DNA of 64,000 nucleotides, taken from NCBI GenBank assembly GCA_047967505.1, contig CM106540.1; one strand, given 5' to 3'. This DNA is from Dipteris shenzhenensis (taxonomy: Eukaryota; Polypodiophyta; Polypodiopsida; Gleicheniales). The notes under the pieces were generated by a model. It was given only the letters and a program-made list of their open reading frames with translations. It ran no database searches and was not told the origin of the DNA. This document shows positions 32,961 through 43,428 of the stretch, piece by piece. The position numbers and the translations under genes are program-made. Every line of letters begins with the position of its first letter. Positions within the stretch are counted from its first letter, which is position 1.

Positions 32961-33329
32961 CTGTGTTAAATTGTATTCATTTAGTAATAGCAAAAAGGGG
33001 GCTTATTGTTATGTTATTTTTTCATGTTGGGTCAACATACGGAGTTGTATCTCAAGTTTATGAATCTGAATCTGGACATTTCAAGTGGACAGAGGAGCTT
33101 TGAGCATTGTAAGCCCTGGTATGTCAGGAAACTCAAAGACATGAATGTTTGTTGTTGAAGAACATACATAGACTTTGACTTGGCGCGACAAGCTATGAAT
33201 GACTTGAGATCTGGTTGTGTTGGACCATTGCTCCATGGGGATCGATGCCCATGCCTCCCTGATAATGCGTAGTCTGTAGGTCACTTGGACCCTCATTGTG
33301 TGTTGCAAGGGAGGGCAGGTTTTGTAGCC

Positions 33330-34212
33330 TAGAGTCTCTATGGGAGCTAGTGGTTTGACCATGAGTGGCACAGGATTGAATGCATTCATGGCACATGCAA
33401 GCATTGCAGTTTGAAGCTGAAGAAGAAGACATTCAATGTCTGTCCAAATGAAATGAGGGAAGACAACCATGTTGCTCTAAAATGGAGGAGATTTGAAAAT
33501 GTCAATGTTGAAGGATCCGATAAAAAGAGACGGCTACTGTCATATAAGAGCACCCAGACAAGGGAGCTTTTAGGTCATGGGTTCAATACATTCCAAAATA
33601 TGTGCTTCACTTTAATGGCCAACTGGCAGGATAAGCAGTTCAACACGTGCCTTGTCAATTTTTTTTGTGACACTATTATATTTGTCATAGATTATGCAGA
33701 TAATTATTATTTTCAAGAACAAGATGAGATACAAAGTGCTCATTGATACAAGCAGATAACAATTCTTGTGCATATCATGTACATTCATTTTCTTGATTCT
33801 TCTACGCTTGATGCCAACTTGCTTGTTAACTCATAGGACTCCAGGTCAGTGCAACACACATATCATTTCTACATTTTAGATGATAGGGAACATGAAATCT
33901 TATTTGTGCAGCTCTACTACATTGGGACTGGCTGAAAAAGGAAAATCTCCATGCAGAAAATATAAAATAACATTGGGTGTGGTCATATGGTTAAATGAGC
34001 CCATGAATTCTACTTTGTCTCAAGGTTCAAATCCTTGATCGATCTAGATATGATGTGGAATTTCTTTGGGTTTAGCCATGGCAAGGGTGAACATGATGGA
34101 TGCGGTGTTGTTATTAAGCTTGCTTTGTTGTTTAAACACTAATTAGCATGCCCTCAAGAAAAACTCAATGATGTCCATGATGCTGTAACATGGCTGATAG
34201 CCAACCTTTCCA
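33330..34212 (+). pseudogene. Transposase-like gene of an unnamed family with HGKG..DG motif (decayed)
   Basis: One frame can be followed through stops from about 33,330 to 34,210. It has a Cys-rich patch (CIHGTCKHC, then KTFNVCPNEM), WQDKQFNTC, FVIDYADNYYFQEQDEIQSA followed by H/stop/YKQ where related proteins have HWY, then ILDDREHEILFVQ, and finally DMMWNFFGFSHGKGEHDGCG with VVIKLAL. I associate the order DFA.NY, QDE.Q..HW, SDD..H, then FF...HGKG..DG with unclassified transposase-like proteins of cnidarians, molluscs and other animals. The acidic residues suggest a DDE/RNase H-like enzyme, which is inference. Several stops interrupt it. Similarity ends where CACTA sequence begins. Confidence 0.5.
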
Positions 34213-36556
34213 CAAGTGATGCGTCGGCGATATGAGGTGGGATCTTTAGGAGGGAACGTTATAAATGCATGGCGTGATAGTGATAGTAGCCCTCTACCAT
34301 TACCTCGTGAGGTCGTGGAGGAGGAGGTGTTTGATGATATGGTGCGGGATTTATTTATCCATCAGTTCTCAGGTAGGGATGATAGCATGGAGTAGGACGA
34401 TCTTTTTACTACAGCATCAACACCACTGTTTGAGGGGTGCACATTCTACGTTTTACGTGCCTCCCTTGAGTTACTAAACTTGCAGACCATCTATGGATGG
34501 AGCAATGCAAGTTTGAATGCATTCCTCAAGTAAGCTTTAAAGTCTATTTTGTAAACATGGTGAATTATGCTAGTGGGTCAATTATTGGAGTACTTTTTCT
34601 CGTTTATGGTCTTCACATGCAGGCTATTGTGTAAAATTTTTTCAAGGGAGAATAAATTACCGACCTCAAGAGATATGGCAAGGCAACATGTGACCTCTCT
34701 TGGAGGATTGAATTACAAGCGCATCCATGTGTGCATCAACGATTGCATTCTATTTTATGAACCACATAAGAAGGCAAGAGAGTGTCCTACTTGTGGAGAG
34801 GCAAGATATAGAGCAGATCTCAAACTTTGGATGTGCCTCGTAAGGTTCTGTGACATTTTTCCATAATCCCTCACATTCAACATATGTTCAAGTGCAAATC
34901 CATTGCAGAGCTCATGGCATGGAATTCCTCCCATCAATCAACCAATGGCAAGTGGAGAAATCCTACAGGCAGTCTTGTGTGGAAGCATATTAAAGACACA
35001 TGGCCAAGCCTCAAGGAATAACTTAGGAACTTAAGACTTGGATTGAGTATGGATGGTGTGGACCCATTTGTGGTCTCAAAAGCACCTCTTACAGTGTATG
35101 GTCAGTGATATTAGTGAATTATAATCTTCCACTCTCTATGGCGATTAAGAAAGGACATGTTATGTTATCCCTTCTAATTCCATAGAAACATAAAGTAAAA
35201 AATCCTGATGTTTATCTGGAGCCTTTGATTGATGATCTAGAGGTACATTGGAGAGGTATCGAGATGCATGATGTGAGCAGGCCGCCTCCCTCGTCACGAA
35301 ACTTTTACTGCAAAGAAGTGTTGATGTGGATGATGCATGACTTCCCAGGCTATGTCTAGTGTTCAAGTAATCATTGAACTTTTAATTATGAATAGGCAAT
35401 CGATGTGGCATCCTAAACCCACCGCGTCTATTGTTTAGGTCTCACTACATCGGGTTACCATGCATGTCTTGTTTGTGGTCCTTCGCTAGTTGCTTCACGG
35501 GCAGACACATTGAATAAGGTCATCTATGAGAATCACTATCAATTTCTCCCACCTGATCATCCTAGATATGTCGTCCCCTGGAATGAAGTCCCCCCCACAG
35601 TCACTCACTGTAGGAGATTGGATGAGAATTTGGGATGGTTGCACGACTCCTCCACTACTTGGCATAAGCCGTTAAGGGTTTGTAACTATTGTGTGCTATA
35701 TTGAATGGAAATAAAGATTTCATACTAACACCATCTTTTGTTTAGATACTCCATCTTTTATAAGTGAATGTGGCATCTACCATTTGGAAACATTTGAATG
35801 CAGGGACATGGGATTTCGCAGGCATAAGTGAGGATCTACGTACCACACGGAGGATGTGTGAAGCTTGGCTACAAGAGAGGTCAAATGGGCATGTTTTTTT
35901 TACCCCGTGCACCATGGAAGTTATCAAAGCTAGAGATGGTAGCGGTGAAGCGAGCTATCACCACAATTCGTACTTCCACTAGATGCATGAGGTGTTTAAA
36001 GGGGGCCTTCACAAAGAGAAAGAAAAGAGATGTAGAGCAATTATATGGTTTGAAATCTAATGATTGGCATAAGATGCTCCAAGTAAGTATGACTTAGCAT
36101 AATCTCTTTTTCCTTCCGAATTTGTGAGTGTAGAAGTAACTAATCAACCATCGCTCATGTGTTTAGTTCATACTACCTACTAGCATTTCTCGTATTGCAT
36201 CAAAGGTCGAAGGACTGTATCTACAAGATGGGCGAGCTTGTGAGGTACTTTATACTATACAAAATGTGAAGCGTATCAATGCTCCATGCAAGGTTTTCAT
36301 ATTGCTAATATGATGCACTTTTTTTCTTTCTAGGTATGTGAGCTCAAATGAAATAGATTCCACCACGCTTGAGGATGCTCAAGTTATGTCAGTGGAGGTG
36401 GTTTGTTTAGTGGAGGAGACCTTTCCACGTTCTATTCTCACAAGCCAACTACATCTCATAGTGCATTTGGTGGATGAGATTGCTATATGCAGCATTATAC
36501 ATGCACGATGGTTGTTCTTCCTTAAGTGCTTCATGAAGACCTTGAAGGGTTTCATG
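34213..36556 (+). pseudogene. CACTA transposase (tnpD-like) gene B, 3'-truncated
   Basis: Several exon-like segments in order match CACTA transposases: an N-terminal part (EEEVFDDMVRDLFIHQ, NLQTIYGWSNASLN; to 34,530), a Cys-bearing part (YKRIHVCINDCILFYEPHKK, ECPTCGEARYRADL; 34,620-34,870), the Transposase_21 core (NPFG, YSVWS, IKKGHVMLSLLIP; 35,040-35,360), and the start of DUF4218 (GLKSNDWHKMLQ, 36,050; SILTSQLHLIVHLVDEIAIC, 36,430). It breaks at GFMH inside DUF4218, exactly where CACTA-type terminal sequence starts. Gene A on the other strand has the same order, so the two form an inverted repeat. Stops and frameshifts make it non-functional. Confidence 0.85.
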
Positions 36557-36900
36557 CACAATACCATAAAGCAACTAGAGACGCGCTTGGTAGACGCGTA
36601 AAATAGCGAGCGCGTCTATAGGCATTGCTTAAGTAGAGGAATTACGGGTGCATCTAATAGTGCGTCTAACAGCTCGTCTATTTACGCGTGTATTATCACG
36701 TCTATTTGCGCGTCTAAATTGAGAAAATATGGGTCCGTCTAACATTGCGTTTATCAGCGCGTCTATTTACGCATGTATTAACACGTTTATTTGCACGTCT
36801 TAACTGAGAAATACGGATCTGTCTAACATTGCATTTATCAGTGCGTCTATTTGCGCGTGTATTAGAGCGTTTACACTGAGAATTAGACACGTATTTAGAC
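36557..36900 (+). repeat. CACTA left terminus and subterminal repeats
   Basis: CACAATACCATAAAGCAACT starts a 56-bp end whose last 45 bases match the inverted end at 43,373-43,428 at 37 of 45 positions, nearly all differences being C/T or G/A. The following 300 bases carry about fifteen variants of CGCGTCTA / AGACGCG, the short subterminal words that CACTA transposases bind. The end abuts gene B inside its DUF4218 coding region. Confidence 0.75.
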
Positions 36901-37067
36901 GCAAACCAGAGAATACAGAAAGTGAGATTTTGGTGTACATCATTGCTTTCCAAACATTGCCCATAATTACCAAAGCATATAATTTTAACAAAAACATCAA
37001 TGCTTTTTTATTATTTTCCTTGCATCAAATATTTAAAAGCGAGTATTTTTATATGTGTGCATAGTAC

Positions 37068-40000
37068 CTATTCATATTGTTGCTGTAGTACTAGTGTGTC
37101 CTTCCTACTTTGCCAAAACTTTATGGAGTCAATAGTTACAAAGCCACTTGCATGGCGTTTGATTGTTGCATTAGGGCCTCTTTCTACCACGTCCTTAAAC
37201 CACTTTACATCCAAAACATACACAAAGAAGCGTCGAAAGTCAAGCTTAATAATATCTTGGATTATGCCACAATAATCATCCATGGCTCCCTCAAAGCTAG
37301 CAATGACGCGAAAATCTTGTGTGTTTCTCTTATCATTAATCCGTTGTGTTTGAAAATGCTTGCCCTCGCACCATATAGCATTGAACATAGTGCACTACAC
37401 CAAGAAAAAATCAATTAAATAAGCAATCTAAATTATTGAAAGCTCCTAACTTATGCATAACATTCTATATACCGACCTTGCTCATGCATCCCCTAGCATA
37501 CTCCCATTCTTCCATTGTGATATGCATCCCCTCGTCTTTCTCTGCTTTCTCTATTTCATCAAGTAGCCAATCCACATGAATATCCTTTGGAAGTGCTCTT
37601 AGATACTGAGGGTATGGCACACGAGATCCGTGGTGTGTACGAAAGAGGACCCTTTCTTCTTGTCTTGTTGCCTTTGCATCCTCGTATCTTGTCACCCATC
37701 TTTTCATCACATCACTATTAAGCACGCAATAGAGGTTGATACTATTATGCAACTCCGTGTCTATTACTTTATTGCATCCTTTCCCTTGAGGCACAATAGA
37801 GGTCATCCTTAGGTCTTCATCATCTCTCCATAGTCGTGGGAGAGAGCTATCCACATCAACAAGAAACTCAGAAATATATACAAGTGACTCTTGTACCAAC
37901 CAACCCTCGGCCATGCTACCTTCAGGTCTTGCATTTTGTCTCACGAAGCCCTTCAAGGTCTTCATGAAGCGCTCGAGGAAGAACAACCATCGTGCATGTA
38001 TAGTACCGCATATAGCAATCTCATCCACCAAATGCACTATAAGATGTAGTTGGCTTGTGAGAATAGAACGTGGAAATGTCTCCTCCACTAAACAAACCAC
38101 CTCCATTGACATAACTCGAGCATTCTCAAGCATGGTGGGATCTATTTCCTTTGAGCTCACATACCTAGAAATGAAAAAGTACAGCATATTAGCAATATGA
38201 ACACCTTGCATGGAGCATTGATATGCATCATATTTTGTATCATGTAAAGTACCTCACAAGCTCGCTCATCTTGTAAATACAATCTTTCACGTCCTTCAAT
38301 GCACTACGTGAAATGCTAGTAGGTAGTATGAATTGAACCCACGAGGAGGTGGTTGATTAGTTGCTTATAATTATTCACTCACAAATTTGAAAGGAAAAAG
38401 ATATTATGCACATAAAATACTTACTTGGAGCATCTTGTGCCAATCATGAGATTTCAAACCATATAATTGCTCTACACCTCTTTTCTTACTCTTTGTAAAG
38501 GCTCCCTTCAAACACCTCATGCATCCAGTGGGAGTACAAATTGTAGTAATAGCGCGCTTCATCGCTGCCATCTCTAGCTTTGATAACCTCCATGGTGCAC
38601 GAGGTAAAAAAACACATCCATTTGGTCTCTCTTGTGGCCAAGCTTCATGCATCCTCCCTGTGGTATGTAGATCCTACCTTATGCCTACGGAATCTCGTGT
38701 CCCATTCAAATGCTCCCAAATGGTAGATGCTACATTCTTGAAGATATGCATGAGATTAAGCAGGTGATTGATCTTGAGGTTGGACCAATATGGTAAACAA
38801 TAAAAGATGCAGTATTTAAACAAAATAAAGTGTTAGCGGGCAATCTTTATTTCCAGCCAATATAGCACACAATAGCTACAAACCCTTACCGGCTCATGCC
38901 AAGTGGTGGAGTCGTCGTGGAACCGTCCCAAATTCTCATCCAATCTCCCGTGGTGAGTGATTGTGGGAGGACTTCATTCCAAGGGGCAACATAAAGAGGA
39001 TGATCAGGTAGGAGAAATCGATGGTGATTCTCATAGATGACCTTATTCAATGCGTCTGCCCGTGAGGCAACTAGCGAAGGACCACAAATAGGACATGCAT
39101 GGTAACCTGACGTAGTGAGACCTGAACAATAGATGTAATTAAGAGTTGAAGGTGGGTTTAGGGTGCCACACCATTTGCCTATTCATAATTAGAAGTGCAA
39201 TGCTTACTTGAACACTCGCCATAGCTTGGGAAGTCATGCATCGTCCACATCAAGACTGCTTTGCAGTTGAAGTCTCGTGACGAGGGAGGCCTACTCACAT
39301 CATGCAACTCGATACCTCTCCAAAGTATCTCTAGCTTGTCAATCAAAGGCTCCAAATAAACATCAGGGTTTTTGACTTTATGTTTCCTTGGAATTAGAAG
39401 GGACAGCATAACATGTCCTTTCTTAATAGCCATAGAGGATGGAAAATTATAATTCACCAATATCACTGACCATACACTGTAAGGGGTGCTTTTGAGACCA
39501 AATGGGTTCACAATGTCCATACCCAATCCAAGTCTCAAGCTCCTAGGTTCTTCCTTGAAGCTTGGCCATGTGTCTTCAATATGCTTTCATGCAGGAGAGT
39601 CCGCGGGAGTTCTCCACTTGCCATCGGTTGATCGATGGAAGGAATGCCATGACATGAGCTCTGCAATAGATTTGCACTTGAACATATGTTGGATGCGAGG
39701 GATTATGGGAAAATGTTGCAGAACCTTACGAGGCACGTCCAAAGTTTTGAGATCTGCTCTATATCTTGCCTCTCTACAAGTAGGACACTCTCTTGCATCC
39801 TTATGTAGTCCACGAAGCAAAATGCAATCGTTGACACATGCATGGATGCGCTTGTAATCTAATCCTCCAAGAGAGGTCACATGTTGCCTTGCCATCTTGA
39901 GGTCGGTAATTTATTCTCCCTTGGAAGCATTTTACACAATAGCCTGCACGTGAAGACCATAAATGAGGAAAAGCATTCGAGTAATTGACCCACTAGCATA

Positions 40001-40662
40001 ATTCACCATGTTTGCAAAATAGACTTTAAAGCTTACTTGAGTAATGCATTCAAACTTGCATTGCTCCATCCATAGATGGTTTGCAAGTTTAGTAACTCAA
40101 GGGAGGCACATAGAACAGAGAATGTGAACCCCTCAAACAGTGGAGTCGATGCTGCAGTAAAAAGATCATCCTGCTTCATGCTATCATCCCTCCCTTGATG
40201 GACATATAAATCCCGCACCATATCATCAAACACCTCCTCCTCCACGGCTTCATGAGGTAATGGCGGAGGGCTACTATCACCATCACTCCATGCATCCGTA
40301 ACGGTCCCTCTTGAAGATCCCACCTCATATCGCCGATGCTTCGCCTCCTCGCGGCGAGCATAGGGCAACATATGCGGGTGTGGCACTGCATCCTGTATCA
40401 AATTAAAACGGGATCATAACTCAAACATATGAACACCCATAGGTATCTCAATCAACCTTAACTTACAAACCCTTACCATGTTTATGGTCGCATCCCATTC
40501 TCCATAGTTTGAGATGAGATTGAGTGTAATCCTGCGTGCACGATACATGTTTCCTCAACATCGATCACACATACATTTGATTTTTTGGTCCAACCACATT
40601 TCGCGATGGTGGATACGGAGGGATTCATCCTCACTGGAGCTACTTATTGAAGATGAAGACAT
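37068..40662 (-). pseudogene. CACTA transposase (tnpD-like) gene A, nearly complete
   Basis: Read on the minus strand, the gene starts MSSSSISSSSEDESLRIHH (40,662) and has an in-frame TGA at 40,557-40,555, then an intron ending TTTGATACAG. Next come FDDMVRDLYVHQ and IYGWSNASLN (to 40,033), YKRIHACVNDCILL with ECPTCREARYRADL (39,895-39,587), the Transposase_21 core (RLGLGMDIVNPFG, MLSLLIPRKHKVKNPDVYL; 39,538-39,179), DUF4218 (GLKSHDWHKMLQ; then a 248-residue frame, 38,211-37,465, with LERFMKTLKGFVRQNARPEG), and DUF4216 (37,388-37,068; VLDVKWFKD). The protein would cut at the element ends. Large parts are open, but the early stop suggests a recently dead copy. Confidence 0.87.
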
Positions 40663-40724
40663 ACTATAAACAAACAACCCAAAAAAATTTGCTTTTCTTC
40701 AAATATTTAATTTTAAACTCTGTG

Positions 40725-40916
40725 GCGCGTCTAAAGGCACGTCCAAAACCGTGTCTGTCTGTTCTGTGGTGTATGTCTATATGCGCGTCTAAAATCGCGT
40801 CTATTTGTTTTGTGGTGAGCATCTGAAACCGCATCTGCTTTATGTATTTAGACACGTGTATAGACGTGCTATTAGATGCGCCTATAGAAGCAGCTTTTAA
40901 ATCTGCTTTTAGTGTG
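40725..40916 (-). repeat. CACTA subterminal repeats upstream of gene A
   Basis: Variants of GCGCGTCTA, AGACGTG and TAGATGCG recur about ten times just 5' of the gene A start, the expected promoter-proximal end of a CACTA element. The reverse complement of 40,881-40,916 begins CACACTAAAAGCAG and contains CTTCTATAGGCGC, a poor relative of the other CACTA ends, so a boundary may lie at 40,916. Confidence 0.6.
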
Positions 40917-41284
40917 CTCGCTTTGCTTTTCTTCACATTACTTATACTTCACACGGCTTGCTTGCTTCGCTATTAGCAGATCCATAGTTTCAACGCTTAA
41001 GAGGAAGGCACCTACACTTACTTTCAAGGTTACACTTAAGAGGAAGGCACCCACACTTACTTCCAAGCTTAAAGGAGAAGAGGGTGAACAAGGAAGAGAA
41101 GTAACTTTGAAAAAGAAGAAGAACCTTCCATACCTCTATCCAAGGTAAGTCTTTTTGTAGTTGATCTTTTTTGGAAGTTTGCTCTCTTTGGATTTGTACT
41201 TTCTCGTATCCAAGAACCGCATGATTTGGGTATCAGTGTTACGTTTTTGTATCGGGCGCATGTCCTTTTCTACTTTTTACAAAA
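40917..41284 (+). other. Spacer with a 33-bp direct repeat
   Basis: CTTAAGAGGAAGGCACCTAC (about 41,000) and CTTAAGAGGAAGGCACCCAC (about 41,035), each followed by ACTTACTT(T/C)CAAG, form a near-perfect tandem pair. The frame over it encodes Lys-rich repeats (LKRKAPTLT twice). It may be the first exon or leader of the CACTA derivative to its right; no domain is recognised. Confidence 0.45.
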
Positions 41285-41460
41285 GTCCATCTATCAGAGC
41301 GCGTCTATAGGCGCGTCTCAGAGCGCATCTAAAACCGCATCTACAGGTGAGTCTAGATGCGCGTCTAGCCTGTTTTCAAATACAGACAGTCGCGTCTATA
41401 GACACATTGTTATACGTGAAAATAGACGCATTAGTCACACGCGTCTATAGATGCGCTCTG
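41285..41460 (+). repeat. Second internal block of CACTA subterminal repeats
   Basis: GAGCGCGTCTATAGGCGCGT and a dozen more variants of CGCGTCTA / AGACGCG stand before the tnpA-like frame. Its presence beside the block at 40,725-40,916 suggests that two CACTA elements meet in this interval. Confidence 0.65.
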
Positions 41461-41536
41461 ACAGTAATCCTCTCTTCCCTTCCCCTTTCTTCTCAGCTCA
41501 TCAGTAATCGTCTTTTTTTCTTTTTTCCAGTTCATC

Positions 41537-42313
41537 ATGTGGCCAGGAAGCGCTTCGGGCTCACCTGATCTCCGAGAGTCTATTTTTAGGGACTTATATA
41601 ACCTTTTAGGGCACCCTCCTAGTCCTGCGAGGTTATACGAGTATATGACGGGTACTCTAAACACCCCCTAGGAGTCGGCACTACAGACTCCAAACCACCC
41701 CACACCAGCTGAGATCACCCCAACAGAGTCAGCATAGCCCAGCCGGCTACACAGCGCGAGCCCGTCTCCCATGTCGTCTTATGCCCCTTCTCCCATGTCG
41801 TCTTATGCCCCTTCCACCATGCCGTCTTATGCCCCTTCCCCCATGCCATCAGGAGGTCCTTCTATCTTGCAGAGTCGTCGGCGTACTCTTGTGCAGTCGA
41901 GACTCGGTTCTCTAGCTACGAGTGGTCCACGTAGTCCCATGCAGTCTCCAGTTACGACTGGCCAGCGTACTAGCTCGACATGACACGGTAGTAGGCGTAG
42001 TAGCAGGGAGAGCGGTGGGGGATGCATGGCACAGTGCTTTGGGAGGGGTGGCAGTGGGGACGATGATGACTCAGATGATTTAGACGTGTTACGATATTCT
42101 ATGACATCACTCAGATAGGAGGCATCTTGATGGATCCATGGGGGAAGGACATCATGGCCATGTGCTCTGTAATTGCTAACAATTACAGAGATTGCTTTAT
42201 TCACTACAAAGACCAGCCAAAGAGGTTGACTGATGAGACCCTCGCTGCTGTTCGCTCTAGGTATCCTAACCCCCCCAATTGCCAGTTCACACATAAAGGG
42301 CCAAGTCAAAGAT
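41537..42313 (+). pseudogene. CACTA tnpA-like (second ORF) N-terminal remnant
   Basis: From MWPGSASGSPDLRESIFRDL the sequence reads on as a Pro/Ser-rich protein with stops: YEYMTGTLNTP, then four repeats of SYAPSPM (41,771-41,850), RSPMQSP, a Gly-rich patch, DDDDSDDLDVLRY, and DPWGKDIMAMCSVIANNY with CFIHYKDQ. Low-complexity N-termini of this kind precede the DNA-binding region of the accessory protein of plant CACTA elements. The coding then passes without a break into DUF4216 sequence near 42,300, which belongs to the other CACTA gene, so the region between has been deleted. Confidence 0.5.
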
Positions 42314-42986
42314 AAACACAACGGATTGATGATAAGAGAAACACACAAGATTGTAGTGTCATTGCTAGTTTTGAGGGAGCCAATGGAGCCATGGATGATT
42401 ATTGTAGCATAATTTCGATGCTTCTTTGTGTATGTTTTGGATGTCAAGTGGTTTAAGGACGAGGTGGAAAGAGGTCCTAATGCAACAATCAAATGCCATG
42501 CAAGTGGCTTTGTAACTATTGACTCCACAAAGTTTTGGCGAAGCAAGAAGGACATACCAGTACTACCACTGCAACAATGTGAACAGGTGCTATACACATA
42601 TATAAACATACTCACTTTTTAATATTTGATACCTTCAATGCAAGTAAAATAACATGATTGTATTTGTGTTTGACTTAGGTTGTCTATCAACCAATGGTGG
42701 ATAATAATAGGTGGTGGCATGTCATACCTATTATGCCATATTCCAAAGTGATGTATAGTACATTTCTAATATGGAGCGTATGGAGGATGATCATGGCCAT
42801 GGAGGTGATGATGATCATGATATGAGAGAGGAGGATGATTATGAGATAGGAGATATAGATATTCAGGCCATTACCCATGAGTACGAGCCTGCCATTGGTG
42901 ATGCTGATTTCGATGAGCATAGTGGCACAAGTAGTAGTGGGCTGAATGTATTTATAGATCTCAACATTGGTTTGGATTTTGAATAG
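42300..42986 (+). pseudogene. CACTA transposase C-terminal part (DUF4216 and acidic tail)
   Basis: DKRNTQDCSVIASFEGA (42,330), VLDVKWFKDEVERGPNATI (42,430) and FVTIDSTKFWRSKKD match the DUF4216 region of gene A closely (VLDVKWFKDVVERGPNATI there). After an intron-like gap, VVYQPMVDNNRWWHVIP (42,680) and an acidic tail (MERMEDDHGHGGDDDHD ... FIDLNIGLDFE) run to a stop at 42,984-42,986. Frameshifts are present near 42,420 and 42,770. It is the 3' end of a plus-strand CACTA element that lacks most of its transposase gene. Confidence 0.75.
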
Positions 42987-43239
42987 ATAGTTTGGCAAGG
43001 GTTGATCTCTTTAAGGATGAGATCGCGAACCATAGCCCATCATTGATATTGGCAAAACTACTTTATATATTGTCTCATTCTCCTCACCTCACTTAATTTT
43101 TGTATATGTGGGTTTGCCAAAAAGCATTGATATTTTGATTAAAACTATGTGCTTCGGTAATTATGGGGAATGTTTAAAAAGTAGTGATACACATGTATCA
43201 GCCTGTAGCAAAATTTTACTCTTTGTATTCTCTATTGCA

Positions 43240-43428
43240 CATTTATAAACACGTTTAAATACGCATCTAAAAGACAGTGTAGATGCGCTATTAGATGCAT
43301 TAATAACCACACTATTAGATGCGCTAATAGATGCATCTGTATTTTCTCTAATTCTATCTGCACCTATAGACACACCCGCTATTTTGCGCATCTATCAAGC
43401 ATGTCTATAGTTGCTTTTTCTTGTTGTG
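43240..43428 (-). repeat. CACTA right terminus and subterminal repeats
   Basis: The reverse complement of the end reads CACAACAAGAAAAAGCAACT then ATAGACATGCTTGATAGATG, close to the CACTACAAGAAA start common in plant CACTA elements and matching the left end at 36,557. About ten degenerate subterminal words (GATGCGCTATTAGATGC, CGCATCTA) precede it; many show TG or CA where CG is expected. The bases flanking the two ends (ATG and AAA) do not form a target duplication. Confidence 0.75.

Noticed and set aside
33081-33470. 129-codon frame on the minus strand
   Set aside because: It overlaps the plus-strand frame with conserved transposase-like motifs and itself contains none.
37380-37412. CACTACACCAAGAAAAAA resembling a CACTA element end
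   Set aside because: On the minus strand it reads TTTTTTCTTGGTGTAG followed by the DUF4216 exon of gene A, so it is best explained as a 3' splice site inside the gene. No subterminal repeats accompany it.
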